Origin: Eriocheir sinensis
Taxonomy: Eukaryota; Arthropoda; Malacostraca; Decapoda; Varunidae
Assembly: GCF_024679095.1 (NCBI RefSeq)
Contig: NC_066571.1
Span: 2,990,783-3,054,782, forward strand
Length of the DNA stretch: 64,000 nucleotides
Direction: 5' to 3'
Shown: positions 52,791-63,310 of the stretch, in pieces
Layout: every line of letters starts with the position of its first letter
How positions within the stretch are numbered: the first letter of the stretch is position 1
Notes under the pieces: generated by a model
The model's database searches: none
Told to the model about the DNA's origin: nothing
The model's input: only the letters and a program-made list of their open reading frames with translations
Position numbers and translations under genes: made by a program

Positions 52791-54060
52791 GACTCCCTCT
52801 CTGTCCCTCTCTCTGTCTCGCCGCATCTCACCAACTCATCCTCTACCCTTTCCTCTCCACTGCCAGGCTAATTCCTTCATTCCGTTCACTTCTCTTTCTC
52901 TTTTCTTTGTTTCCCAGTCCGTTTTTTTTTTTCTTCTCATATCTATATTCTGTCCCCTCTTTCTTTCTTCTATTTCTATTTTTTGTTGTTTGTTTTCGTC
53001 CCTCTCTCTTTCTTTCTCTCGCTCTCTTTCTCCTTTACTATCAATTCCTCCCTCTCATTTTCCTTTCACCTCTCTCCCTCCCTTTTTTTCTCTTTCCTGT
53101 TTCTTTTCCTTTTTATTTCTTAGGTACTACTTTCCTACTTTTTTCTTCCCTCTCTCCTTTATTCACCCCTCTCTACCTCCCTTTGTTCCTTTTCTTTCCT
53201 CTCTCTCTTCCTAGTTTCAGCCTTTTATATCTATTCCTACCTTTCCCCTTTCTTTATCTCTCTCTTGATTTATCTTTCTTCCCTCCTAGTTTCCTTTCAG
53301 CGACTTTTCATCCTCTCTTTCCCTCCTTCCCTTCCTCCTTGACTTTCTTTCCTCTTACCCCTTTTCTCTCTCTTATATTCCTTCCCTTCCCTTTCTTTGT
53401 CTCCCTTTGCTGTCCCTTAATGCTAAAACCTTGTCCCCTTTTCCTCCTCTTTCCTCCCCTTTATTTTTACTTACTTCCTTTCATTATTATTTTTCATTGC
53501 CGTTCTCTTACATTTTTTTTTATATGTTATCAATTTCTTTAGGTCGTTATATACCGCCACCGATCTCTACCTCTATCATTATTTTCATCCTTATATCATT
53601 GGTTTTATTTTATCTATATCGTTCTTTAATAATAGTACTTTTATTCTGCTTATCACTTCACTGCTTTGTTCCCGCTCTCAGGTTTCTCATTATTTTCTTA
53701 ACTGTTATTTTTTCACCTCGCCAAATACGGAAGTCTTCTATCTCCTCTTCCTTCATTAATTTATTATTTTTTATACTCCTTTGAACGTATTTTTCGCACC
53801 CTTTGCTCATTTTTCTTCCATCTCTTATTTTCTTTCTTCGTTAATTTTTCTTTTTTTCTCTCTCCTCCGAGCTTATTTTTCGTACCTTTATTCCTCTTCG
53901 TTTTCAGTCTCCTCGTCTATTGTTTTCTCTTCCTCCGCTCTCTCCTTTACTTCTCTTTCTTTCCCATTTAGTTTCCTGCCTTTGGTCTCCACTACGTTTG
54001 TCTTCTCGCTTCTTAAAGATAATTTCCTTCTTTCCTTCCTTCTACTTTTTTTCTCCTTCC
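52790..54060. repeat. Pyrimidine-rich low-complexity DNA
   Basis: CTTTC/TTCC/CTCTCTTT-rich plus strand without a clear single period; T-richer from 53460. Phe/Leu/Ser frames of 120-210 codons are by-products. TTTTTATTTCTTAG|GTACT near 53118 resembles a splice acceptor. Confidence 0.6.
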
Positions 54061-54084
54061 TTTTAATTTTCTTTTTCTCCTTCT

Positions 54085-54165
54085 TTTTCTTCTTCTTTTC
54101 CTCTTCTTCTTCTTCTTCCTCTTCTTCTCCTCCTCCTCCTCCTCCTCCTCCTCCTCTTGCTCCAC
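54085..54165. repeat. (TTC)n then (CTC)n
   Basis: CTTCTTCTTCTTCC to 54125, then CCTCCTCCTCC to about 54155. Confidence 0.93.
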
Positions 54166-54268
54166 CTCCAGTCATCTCCTCGTCTTGGTTATCCTACAAT
54201 TATTATCATTATCTTGTCCCTAATTGCGTGGCCAGAAGTAACTGCTTTTGATTATCTTGTTTGCTCTA

Positions 54269-54271
<3 letters not shown>

Positions 54272-54314
<43 letters not shown>
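54272..54314. repeat. (GT)21 microsatellite
   Basis: Uninterrupted GT run. Confidence 0.97.
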
Positions 54315-54316
<2 letters not shown>

Positions 54317-54364
54317 AAGAGCTTATCAATATTTTACCCTCTGAGTGATAACGCGTGATGTGGT

Positions 54365-54368
<4 letters not shown>

Positions 54369-54427
<59 letters not shown>
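54369..54427. repeat. (CT)29 microsatellite
   Basis: Uninterrupted CT run. Confidence 0.97.
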
Positions 54428-54430
<3 letters not shown>

Positions 54431-54499
54431 AAGACACTAAGAGGCTTCCCAAAGAGGAGAGTTAAGAGGAAGAGGCTTATCGTGTAAATTTGATGAGCA

Positions 54500-54965
<466 letters not shown>

Positions 54966-55270
54966 TTGCTTCCCTTCCCACGTCTCTGTCTCTCCGCTCG
55001 TTTCCTTTCCTTTATTTTCTCCTTTTCTCTTTCTTCTCTTTACTTCCTCTGATCTTATACTTTAATTTCTTGGTCTTTTTATCCCTTCGTCTTTTCCCTA
55101 TTTTCTTTTCCTCTCCTCACTGACATTTTCCTCCTTTCTCTGTTCCTTCCTCTTACCCCTCAGCCATTTCCTCTTCCTTTCTTTTCCACTCCTCCTCCTC
55201 CCTCTTTCTTTCTCTTCCTTTTGCTTCTCTCCCTCCTCCTCAGTTCATGCCCTTTCCATTTTTTTCATTG
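54966..55270. repeat. Pyrimidine-rich DNA
   Basis: TTCCTCTT / CTCCTCCTC fragments. No gene. Confidence 0.55.
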
Positions 55271-55279
55271 CAATCTACT

Positions 55280-55440
55280 TCGAAAAGGGAAATCGAAAAG
55301 AAGAAGAAAAAAAAAACGAGAAAAAAGAGGAGGAAAAGGAGGAAGGGATAAAAAAGAGGAAAGGGAAATGGAAGAAAAAAAAACAGTAGAAGTTGTAGAA
55401 GTAAATGAAAAGAAGAAAAGGGAAAGACAAGAAAAATAAA
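55280..55440. repeat. A/GA-rich tract
   Basis: AAGAAGAAAAAAAAAACG and GGAAGAAAAAAAAACAG; an abrupt strand switch from pyrimidine- to purine-rich at about 55275. Confidence 0.7.
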
Positions 55441-55629
55441 GCTGGTTTAGTAAAAGTAGTGAGTCATCGTGGTGGTGGTGGTGGTGGTGAGGGTTTGAAG
55501 GGCTGATTGTGGCTTATTGTGAATGTGGTGACGGATGGTGAGCGGCTGACTGACAGGAGAAAGGTGGTGATGGTGATGATGATGATAGGGATGACGGTGC
55601 CTTATAAATTTGTGTTATGTAAGGATTCA

Positions 55630-55630
<1 letters not shown>
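55441..55630. other. Unique segment with (GGT)6
   Basis: GTGGTGGTGGTGGTGGTG at 55470-55488 and GATGGTGATGATGATGATAG at 55569. Otherwise complex; no gene. Confidence 0.45.

Positions 55631-55632
<2 letters not shown>

Positions 55633-55693
<61 letters not shown>
55633..55693. repeat. (TC)30 microsatellite
   Basis: Uninterrupted run followed by TATCTATATC. Confidence 0.97.
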
Positions 55694-55699
<6 letters not shown>

Positions 55700-56264
55700 A
55701 TCTCTTCAGCTTCATATCTACGCAGTCTTCTCTTCTATCTCACATTTCTAACCTCTATTCTTTTCCACTTTCTCTTCTCCTTTCCACGCAATTTCGTCTT
55801 CCACGTCATTGTTTTTCGATCACGATTTCCTCTTTCTTATCTCTCTTTCCTTTTTTTTCTTCTTATTTGTCGCTTCCTCGTCCTTGGGTCTTGATTGCTC
55901 CTCCTTCCGTCCTTCGCCTTAATTTCTTTTCTTTCCTTCGTTTTCGTCTTCTTTTCCTTTCACGCTTACAATTTATTTACCATTTTATCTTTCTTTACCT
56001 GCATCTTTTTTTTTATTAATCCTCTCTCCCTCTTTGTTGCCTTTCATTCGGCTCGTCATTTGTTTTATTCCTTTTCTTTTCTTTCATTTTTCTCTCCATT
56101 GTTTTATCCTGTTGTAAATCTCTTTCCCAACTTTTTCGTGTATTTTCTTTACTTTCAGTCTAATTGTTGCTCTGGTCGCCCTCCTCCTTTTCTTTATCTT
56201 TTTCTTTACTCGTTTCCTTTTCGTTTCATTCGACACAAAAAAAAAAATTTCATCCGTTATTTAT
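55694..56264. repeat. T/C-rich low-complexity DNA
   Basis: TTTTCTTTCC-type with no firm period. No gene. Confidence 0.5.
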
Positions 56265-57045
56265 GAATGTCCACTTTTTTTCATCCTGGTACTCTCTTAT
56301 TCTCTCTCAGTTCTTATGTTCGATTATATTGGCCTTATATATCCTTCCTTTTTCCTCCTCTCCATCTTTTCGGGCCTCCCTCACCTCCCCTCACCCCCAC
56401 CTAGCACGCAAGTAACATCAGTGGAATTGATAGAAAGTATGAAAACGGAGAATTAAATAAAGGCATGTTTAGTATCCTGAACTTATATACTGGTACTCTT
56501 CCCTTTCTTTCTTTCCATCTTTTCACTACCTCCTCCAACCTCCACGTCAGACCCGAGGATTCACGTAACATCAGCGGAATTAATAAAACCTTGAATATGG
56601 AAATTAAATTAAATGTTCTAGTATTGTTACCATATGTTCTTCCCTTTCCTCCTCTTTCCCATCTTTTCATGACCTCCTATCATCTCCACGTCAGACCCGA
56701 ACACCCTCGTAACAGCAGTGGAATCAATTGAAGTTTTAAATGGAAATCAAATTAAAGTATGTGTTCTCCATAGCATCCTGACCTCATGTTCTCTCCTTTA
56801 CTTTTCCTCTTCATCTGTTCACGACTTCCTCCCACCTCAACATCAGACTCGAGGACGACAAGTAACATCACCGGAATCAATCGGAGTTAAAAATGGTTAT
56901 AAAATATAAGCGTTTTTGTACCGTACCGTATGTTCTTTCCTCTCCGTCTCCTCTCCATCTTTCTACCGCCTCCCACCATCACGTCAAACCCTAGCACGCA
57001 CATAACCTCAGAGGAATTAATAAAAGTATGAAAATGGAAATGAAG
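56265..57045 (+). repeat. ~148-bp mixed satellite, about 5 copies
   Basis: GTAACATCAGTGGAATTGAT (56412), GTAACATCAGCGGAATTAAT (56565), GTAACAGCAGTGGAATCAAT (56709), GTAACATCACCGGAATCAAT (56862) and ATAACCTCAGAGGAATTAAT (57002) mark units at steps 153, 144, 153 and 140. Each unit joins a CT-rich half (CTCCACGTCAGACCCGA) to an A-rich half (AATATGGAAATTAAATT). Confidence 0.95.
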
Positions 57046-57059
57046 CAAGAAAACTCTCC

Positions 57060-57260
57060 TCTAAGTCTCCCCGTCACCCCCGCGGGCACGGCTCAAGCAC
57101 GCTAATTAGCAGGTAAGGCGCACCTGCCACCGGGGAGCTTGTTTGTTGGCAGCGGCGGCAGCAGGTGAGCGATACGGCGACGCGATAACAGGTGCAACTT
57201 ACAACCTGTTTTGGGTATAATTATGCTGATGAGGATTGAAAATAGCGCCGCAGGGGAGGG
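57060..57260. other. GC-rich unique island with CTAATTAG
   Basis: AGCACGCTAATTAGCAGGTAAG (palindromic CTAATTAG at 57102-57109) followed by GCGCACCTGCC, GCAGCAGGTGAGCG and AACAGGTGCAAC within 90 bp, and ATAATTATGCTGATG near 57218. A dense mix of homeodomain-type and CAGGTG words. Confidence 0.5.
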
Positions 57261-57349
57261 TGGAAGGACGGCTTGCAGGGTGGGAAGGAGGATGGGAAGG
57301 TGGATAGGACTGGGAAAGATAATGGGTGGAGGGGAGAAGAAAGGGGAGG

Positions 57350-57440
57350 AAAAGGAAGGAAGGAAGAAAGAAAGGAAGGAAGGAAGGAAGGAAGGAAGGA
57401 AAAAAGGAAGGAAGGAAGGAAAGAAGGAAGGAAGAGAAGA
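57350..57440. repeat. (GGAA)n tetranucleotides
   Basis: GGAAGGAAGGAAGGAAGG with AAAGAAAGG interruptions. Confidence 0.94.
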
Positions 57441-57532
57441 ATTAATTAATGGAAGGGTGGAAAGGAAGAAAGAAGCAAATGTAGTGATTGAAGAAACACA
57501 CACAAAAAAAAAAGGAAGAAATAGGATAATGG

Positions 57533-57821
57533 AGAACATAAGAACATAAGGAGTCTGCAAAAGGTTATACACAGCAGCTCCTGTAAACTTAACCCCACCT
57601 AACCTCACTATCAATGAATTTATCTAACCTTTTCTTGAATGTATCTATCGTAGTGGCATTCACAACATGACTGCCAAGCCTGTTCCATTCATCCTCGATT
57701 CTATTGGTTAACCAGTTCTTGCCTGTGTCTTTGTTGAATCTGAATTTATCCAACTTAAACACATGACTACGTGTTCTACCCGATTTTCTAACCACCAAAA
57801 CAATACTAACATCACTCTTAT

Positions 57822-57822
<1 letters not shown>
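57533..57822 (-). mobile_element. 5'-truncated LINE (CR1/L2-like) 3' end
   Basis: On the minus strand it holds the last ~78 codons of a reverse-transcriptase ORF, a stop at 57589-57591 and a ~40-nt 3' UTR. It ends in CTTATGTTCTTATGTTCTCC (two TTATGTTC units, plus 57533-57550). Octanucleotide 3' repeats instead of poly-A are a known trait of CR1-type non-LTR elements. The 5' side is cut off abruptly against (GA)n at 57823. Confidence 0.78.
57589..57822 (-). pseudogene. Reverse transcriptase C-terminal fragment
   Basis: The translated tail includes RTRSHVFKLDKFRFNKDTGK, then NWLTNRIEDEWNRLGSHVVN and TFKKRLDKFIDSEVRWG before the stop. The pattern R(T/S)R-H-x-F/L-K-L ... (F/L)xxRxxxxWNxLxxxVVxAxxxxxFKxxLDK is the familiar C-terminal signature after the thumb of CR1/L2/Rex-like LINE polymerases. 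In-frame upstream residues are only Ser-Leu from the (GA)n array, so it cannot be functional. No internal stop within the fragment. Confidence 0.75.

Positions 57823-57905
<83 letters not shown>
57823..57905. repeat. (GA)41 microsatellite
   Basis: Uninterrupted GA run adjoining the truncated LINE. Confidence 0.97.
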
Positions 57906-57911
<6 letters not shown>

Positions 57912-57986
57912 CAGATAGATTGACACTGACAGGCAAGCAAAGAGAAAAACAGACAGACAAATACGCACAATCCGTAGAGTCACCAA

Positions 57987-58008
57987 ACACACACACACAC
58001 ACACACAC
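57987..58008. repeat. (AC)11 microsatellite
   Basis: Uninterrupted AC run. Confidence 0.94.
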
Positions 58009-58019
58009 ATATCCCATTT

Positions 58020-58220
58020 TTGGCATTGCGTCTTCTTCCTCCTTTATTTGCCTGTCTCTCTCCGCCTTTCCTCCTCCCCTATACACTCACATCCTTGTTT
58101 TCCTCCCCCTCTTCCTCCTCCTCTTTCCTCCTCCATCCTTCTCCTTTGTCCCTCTCTCCGTCTGCCTTTCTTTCTCCCTTTTCGTCGGGGTTAAAAGCCT
58201 CTAGGTAAGCTTCTTTACAT
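58020..58220. repeat. Pyrimidine-rich DNA
   Basis: CTTCCTCCTCCTC-type; ends GTTAAAAGCCTCTAGGTAAG near 58190-58207. No gene. Confidence 0.5.
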
Positions 58221-58369
58221 ATATTCTGCCCGGAGGAAGAAAATTGTGAAGGAGGAGAAATCGAGGATGAGGAAAGGAAGAAAAGAGGATTGTTTATAGG
58301 AAGACACTGTGTACCAATAGGAGTATATGTTAGGGGGAAAAAAGGACAATCATAATAGGAAAGAGAATA

Positions 58370-58855
58370 AAACACTAATGAAAAGAGCAGCGAAGGAATA
58401 AATAATGATAAACCAAAATAAAAGGATGAGGAAAAAATTATAACAGTAAGAAGAAGAAAAAGAAGGAAAGAAAAAAAGGAAAAAGAAATCAATAAAAGAC
58501 GAGAAAGAAACCAGAATAAAAAAATGAGAAAAAAATGATAATAAGAGTAAGAAGAAGAAAAAGAAGGAAATGAAAAGAAGGAAAAAGAAAACAATAAAAG
58601 ACGAGAAAGAAACCAGAATAAAAATATGAGAAAAAGTGTTAATAAGAGTAAGAAGAAGAAAAAGAAGGAAATGAAAAAAAGAAAAAAGAAGCAAAAAATA
58701 AGACGAGGAAGAAACCAGAATAAAAAGATGAAAAAAAAATTATAATAACAGAAAGAAGAAGAAAAAGAAGGAAACGATGAAAAGGAAAAAGAAACAAAAA
58801 AAAATAAAAGACGAGGAAGAAAGAAGAAAAAGTGAAGAAAATGAAGACGTAATCC
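58370..58855 (+). repeat. ~102-bp A-rich tandem repeat, about 5 copies
   Basis: GAAACCAGAATAAAA-type markers at 58413 (diverged), 58511, 58613 and 58715 (steps 98, 102, 102), with GAGTAAGAAGAAGAAAAAG and AAAGACGAGAAAGAAACC shared. Opposite strand reads as Phe/Leu-rich frames. Confidence 0.92.
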
Positions 58856-58859
58856 ATAA

Positions 58860-59085
58860 ACAAGAACATCAATAACAGGCCCGGCAGGGAAAAACTGGAT
58901 CAACAAGAACAAGAACGAGAACATTACCACGACTAACAGGTCTTTTTTGAGAGGAGTTAATGAACATCGCCGGCAGCAAGAAAAAGAAAAGCAAAAGAAA
59001 AAAGAAGAAAATAACGGGACTTCGCTGCTTCACCACATGACAAAAAAAGCCAGTTGTTCTCGCATTCCATTTGATTAAAAGAAAA
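58860..59085. other. A-rich unique segment
   Basis: ACAGGCCCGGCAGGG, GAACATCGCCGGCAGC in A-rich DNA. No gene. Confidence 0.35.
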
Positions 59086-59087
59086 AG

Positions 59088-59960
59088 TAGAACCCAACTC
59101 TACTTATGTGACAAAAGCAGAACCCAACTCTACTTATGTGACAAAAGCAGAACCCAATTCCACTTATATGACAAAAATAAAGAAAAAAAAGAACCCAGCT
59201 CTACACATATGCCTTGACAAAGAAAATAAGAAAAAGAATCATCTCTGCCTATATACCTTACAGAGAAAAAGAAAAAACCCAGGTACTTATATTCTTAAAA
59301 CAAGGAAAAGAAGAACAAGGTAACTACTTATATGCTCTGAAAGATAAAAAGAAAAAAATCAAGTCTATTATATACCTTAAATAGATAATATGAAATAATA
59401 AATAAAAAAGGAACCCAAACTCTACTTGTATAATTGAAAAAAGAAAAAGAGCCCAAATCTACTTATATACCTTTAATATATAAAAAAGAAAAGAAAACTA
59501 TTTGAAAAGCTTATTTGGCTAAACAGAGAAATAAGGCAACCCCGCTCTACTTATATGTCATACAAAGTAACTATTTATATGGCTTTTTTATTTAAACTAT
59601 TTGTATGGCTTTTTATCGATGCTTACAGTGGAGTACACAGCATACGCATTTTGTTTAACAGACGTACGACGACGAGCGAACGAGGGGGAGCACTGAACGT
59701 TATTCAAAGCGTACACTAAGAAAACGAATACACTTGTCAGATGTGCACTTTTCAAAGGCTTACAGTGACACTTGAAGAAACAACTAATCATATGCCTTAA
59801 AAAAAATATATGCCTTCAAAATACACTACTGTTACACTTAAAAAAATATGTATATGCTTTGAAAAAAAAAAAAAAACACATATGCCCAAACAAGAGAAAG
59901 ACCCAAACAGTTACAAAAAAAATAAAGAACCCGAAATCTACTCACCTATATAACATATAA
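59088..59960 (+). repeat. AGAACCCAACTCTACTTATG minisatellite, decaying rightward
   Basis: Three tight ~34-bp units (AGAACCCAACTCTACTTATG then TGACAAAAGC) at 59090-59175 give way to diverged, longer-spaced relatives (GAACCCAGCTCTACACATATG, GAACCCAAACTCTACTTG, GCCCAAATCTACTTATATACC, ACCCCGCTCTACTTATATG, CCCGAAATCTACTCACC) up to about 59950. Confidence 0.85.
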
Positions 59961-60035
59961 AGAAGAAAAAAACACTCGTATATATCACTAAAAAGCATTT
60001 ATACTTGAATACCTCAAAAACAGGATCAACAATAA

Positions 60036-60377
60036 CAACAAGAGTTCTATGTATGTGCCCAAAACGAGAGAAGGAACCACCAGCCCGATTTCCCGCATCC
60101 CTCAAGCCAGCTGCCGTAACCTTGAGGCAAACACCATTCCTCGGGCGTTGAGTCGCGGCGGCGTCCTGCAGTTTGCTCAGGGAAAGGCGGCGAGGGAAAA
60201 ATAGTAATGGATGAGCGGAGGCCCTTTGTTGCTCGATACAGCGGGGTATTTGCCGACCAAACCCGCCGTGATAAATGTCAGCGGCGGGCAAAAGCAGCGC
60301 CGAATTCCGCCCAATTAATGCAAAACAAGCGACCATGAATATTAATCCTGCTGTGTTTGTCTAGAGGCCGCGGGCGT

Positions 60378-60379
<2 letters not shown>
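60036..60379. other. GC-rich unique island with clustered homeodomain/POU-like words
   Basis: Complex CpG-containing DNA. The right end holds CAATTAATGCAAAACAAG (AATTAAT 60313-60319 overlapping octamer-like ATGCAAAA 60318-60325) and ATATTAATCCTGC (TAATCC 60343-60348). A minus-strand frame at 59938-60336 (132 codons) has ordinary composition but no domain I know. Regulatory DNA is the more likely reading. Confidence 0.5.

Positions 60380-60425
<46 letters not shown>
60380..60425. repeat. (AG)23 microsatellite
   Basis: Uninterrupted AG run. Confidence 0.97.
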
Positions 60426-60428
<3 letters not shown>

Positions 60429-60606
60429 ATAATTATAGTAAGATGAAATAATTATGAAGATAAGAAAATAAAAAAAAGGAACAAAAAAACAAGAAAAATG
60501 ATAGAAAAGAAAAAGAATATGAAGAAGAAGAAAAGTACAAGCAGAAGATGAACAAAAAGAAAAAGAATAAGAACAAGAAGAAATAAGAGAAGAGAGAAAA
60601 GAGAGA

Positions 60607-60648
<42 letters not shown>
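60426..60648. repeat. A/GA-rich DNA and (GA)24
   Basis: AAGAAAAAGAATAAGAAC-type then GA run at 60599-60648 with one GTG interruption. Confidence 0.88.
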
Positions 60649-60649
<1 letters not shown>

Positions 60650-60652
<3 letters not shown>

Positions 60653-60860
60653 GGTAAGAGAGAAGCTACAAATCTTCCTCATGTATTCCTCCCTGGCCCC
60701 TCAGAAGGCTAAGAAGATATAAAAAGTAACTAACTGTGCCTGGTAGAAAAAGTGTTCCGCAGGTGAGGCCCACAGGTGCGTGCCCACTCTGCTCCTCTCC
60801 TTGCCTTTCCTACCTTTCTTACCTTTCCAGATGTGCTAATTACCGTAAACTACCTGCTCT
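60650..60860. other. Unique segment with CTAATTACC
   Basis: CCGCAGGTGAGGCCCACAGGTGC (60759-60781) and GATGTGCTAATTACCG (60830-60845), again CAGGTG plus TAATTA. No gene. Confidence 0.4.
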
Positions 60861-60864
60861 TCTT

Positions 60865-61115
60865 CCTCTTGTACCTTCATTTTACTTTTCCCTATCGCAT
60901 TTTTTTACTGATTTTCTTTCTTTTTTTTTCCTCTCGTACCTTTATTTTCCTTTTCCCCCATCGCATTTTTTTTTTCTAATTTCCTTTCTTTTTTTTCTCT
61001 TCTACCTTCATTTTCCTTTTCCCGTCGCTTTTTTTTCTGATTTCCTTTCTTTTTTTCCTCTTCTACCTTCATTTTCATTTTCCCCATTTTTTTACTGATT
61101 TCCTTTTATTTTCCT
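60865..61115 (+). repeat. ~64-bp T-rich tandem repeat, 4 copies
   Basis: TACCTTCATTTTNCTTTTCCC-type markers at 60872, 60937, 61003 and 61064 (steps 65, 66, 61) with TCGC, T run and TGATTTCCTTTC in each. Confidence 0.92.
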
Positions 61116-61395
61116 TCCTTTCCAGTTTCTTTGCCGTCCCTCCTCCCTTTCTCTATATCCTAATTACCTAACATTACCTTTCCTTCACCTTCCTTTACCC
61201 TCTTCTTCGCTCTCTTCATCTCAATTTCTACTTCTTTCCTTCCTTCTCCTATTCCTTTTTCTCCCACGCTTCTTCGTGTTCCTCCTTAGCTTAATATGTT
61301 CTCTTCTCATTCCCTACTTTATTTATTCCTTTCTCGCACCCATCCCTTTCCTTCCAGTCCCCTCACCATTCCCATAACTTAAAACTGCCAGCGCT
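61116..61395. repeat. Pyrimidine-rich DNA
   Basis: CCTTCC/TTCTCC-rich with decayed structure. No gene. Confidence 0.5.
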
Positions 61396-61398
61396 GTG

Positions 61399-61403
61399 TT
61401 TGT

Positions 61404-61457
<54 letters not shown>

Positions 61458-61469
61458 GGGGGGGGGGGT
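61399..61469. repeat. (GT)26 and poly-G
   Basis: GT run to 61452, TC, then about 16 G to 61468. Confidence 0.96.
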
Positions 61470-61745
61470 TGGAAGAAAGAATGGGAAGGCTTATGATAGC
61501 ACTGTAGGGAGGTATAAGGAAGTGGAGCAGAGAGGGAAGAGAAGTAGGGAGGGGAAAAGAGAGAGGGGAGAAGGGAGAGAAAAGGGAGAGGGGAGAAAGA
61601 AAGAATGGGAAGGTGGGAAGGCTTATGATAGCACTGTAGGGAGATATAAGGAAGTGGAGCAAAGAGGGAAGAGAAGTAGGGAGGGGAAAAGAGAGAGGGG
61701 AGAAGGGAGAGAAAAGGGAGAGGGGAGAATGAAAGAATGGGAGAG
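61470..61745 (+). repeat. 132-bp direct duplication
   Basis: GCTTATGATAGCACTGTAGG at 61489 and 61621. Copies are almost identical through GGTATAAGGAAGTGGAGCAG to GGAGAAGGGAGAG, so this is a very recent tandem duplication. Confidence 0.96.
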
Positions 61746-61764
61746 AGGGAGAGAATGAGGTTAG

Positions 61765-62425
61765 TGCTTAATCTTTCTCTTTCCTTTCCCATTTCATCCC
61801 TTTTTGCCCCTTCGTGTCCTACCTTCCTCTCCTCCTACCAATATATCTCTCCTGACCTTCCTTTTTACCTTTTCTTAATTTTCCTCGTATACCTTCCTTC
61901 CTAGTTCTCTAACCATACTCCTTATCTTAGTGTGTTTCTTTCCTTTTTTTTTACTTCTCTAATTCATCTCTCTCGTCCTCTTGTTCATCTTTTCTCCCTC
62001 GTTCTCTTCCTCCTCCTTTCCTACTTCCTTTCCTTCCTCTTCCTCTTCATTTCATACATTCCCTCTATATCGTTATTTTGCCTCCTTACACGCATTTCCC
62101 TCATTCTCCCATTCTCCCACCTTTGCCCTTCCTCTCTTTTTCCCACCTCACCTAAATATAACTTACCTCTTCCTTCTCCTTCTATTTCCTCCTCCTGTAT
62201 CTTTTCCTTTCCCGTCTTATATACGCATCTCTCCCACCCACCCATCCTCCCTTCTCCCCATCCTTCCCCCTCCTCCCCTCTCCTCCCTACCCACTCCTCC
62301 TTACTTTCCCCTCCTCCTCCCTACCCACTCCTCCTCATCCTCCCCTTTCTTCCCTATAGCCAACCCTTTTCCCCACCCACCCCTTCTTCCCACTCCTTCT
62401 CCCCACCCTCCCCCTCCTCCCCAGC
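61765..62425. repeat. Pyrimidine-rich low-complexity DNA
   Basis: CTTCC/CCCTCC-rich; CTCCTCCCTACCCACTCCTC recurs near 62281 and 62308. No gene. Confidence 0.6.
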
Positions 62426-62625
62426 CCCGAGTGCCTCCTTCCCGCCAATTACGCCCCGCATCCACGCCCCCAGAATGGAGTGCCGCCCCGCACCCGCCCC
62501 GCCGCGCCCTAAATCTCCCTAAACTGTCGGAGAGTGACCGCTAATTCACCCCCTCACCGCCATTACCCTGACGTGGCGCCGCGGGGGTGGGCGGGGGCGG
62601 GGGAAGGGAAGGTAGTGGTGGAGGG
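62426..62625. other. GC-rich unique island
   Basis: CCCGCCAATTACGCCCCGC (62441), CCGCCCCGCACCCGCCCCG, GACCGCTAATTCACC (62536) and ACGTGGCGCCGCGGGGGTGG. CpG-rich with AATTA words. Confidence 0.45.
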
Positions 62626-62875
62626 ATGGTGGGAGGGGGTAAGGGTGGTGGTGGTTGTGGTGGTTGTGGTGTATTTTTATCTGGTTTTACTTGTGTTTGC
62701 GTATGTTATTTTTTTTTTTTTAGGGGTGAGAAGGTGTTTATTTTTTATTGTTGTTTTATTTTCTTGGTTGCATTTTTCTTGATTTACTTTTTATCCTCTT
62801 CTTATTTTCAACTTTTTTACTTTTATTTGTTCTACTACTGTTCCACTACTACTGTTTCTACTACTACTTCTACTG
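62626..62875. repeat. GGT/T-rich DNA
   Basis: GGTGGTGGTTGTGGTGGTTG then T-rich sequence with TACTACTG phrases. Confidence 0.7.
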
Positions 62876-62987
<112 letters not shown>

Positions 62988-62989
62988 TA

Positions 62990-63172
62990 CTACTACAACC
63001 AGTGCTACTTCTTTATATTTTTCCTCTTCTTTTTTTGTTATTGTTGCTTCTTCTTCTTCTTCTTTTTCTTCTCATTTTGTTTCTCATTCTCCTTTTCCCC
63101 CTTTTTTTCAGCATCATTCCCTTTATTGCTACCATTTCTTCCATTGTCTTACGCCGTCAATACCTTCATCAT
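62990..63172. repeat. T-rich with (TTC)n
   Basis: CTTCTTCTTCTTCTTTTTC near 63047-63068 in T/C-rich DNA. Confidence 0.7.
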
Positions 63173-63174
63173 CG

Positions 63175-63310
63175 CTTTTTCACCGCATCGTCCCCGGCTA
63201 ACCTTCGCTGCTCCTCCCTTACCTGGATGATTTACCTGCCCCGCCCACCTGCCGTCCGCGCGAGGATGGATGAGTTGGGTTTTTCATGCGCTTCCTGGCT
63301 GCGCGTCACG
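63175..63310. other. GC-rich unique segment
   Basis: ATCGTCCCCGGCTAACC, GCCCACCTGCCGTCCGCG, GGCTGCGCGTCACGGGG. No gene; minus frame at 63232-63414 has no motif. Confidence 0.4.

Noticed and set aside
53100..53125. TTTATTTCTTAG|GTACTA as a second recursive splice site
   Set aside because: The donor part is far from consensus and the surrounding DNA is uniformly pyrimidine-rich.
59938..60336. Minus-strand 132-codon frame
   Set aside because: Ordinary composition but no known domain, and its C-terminal part runs into a low-complexity repeat. Could be revisited with RNA evidence.
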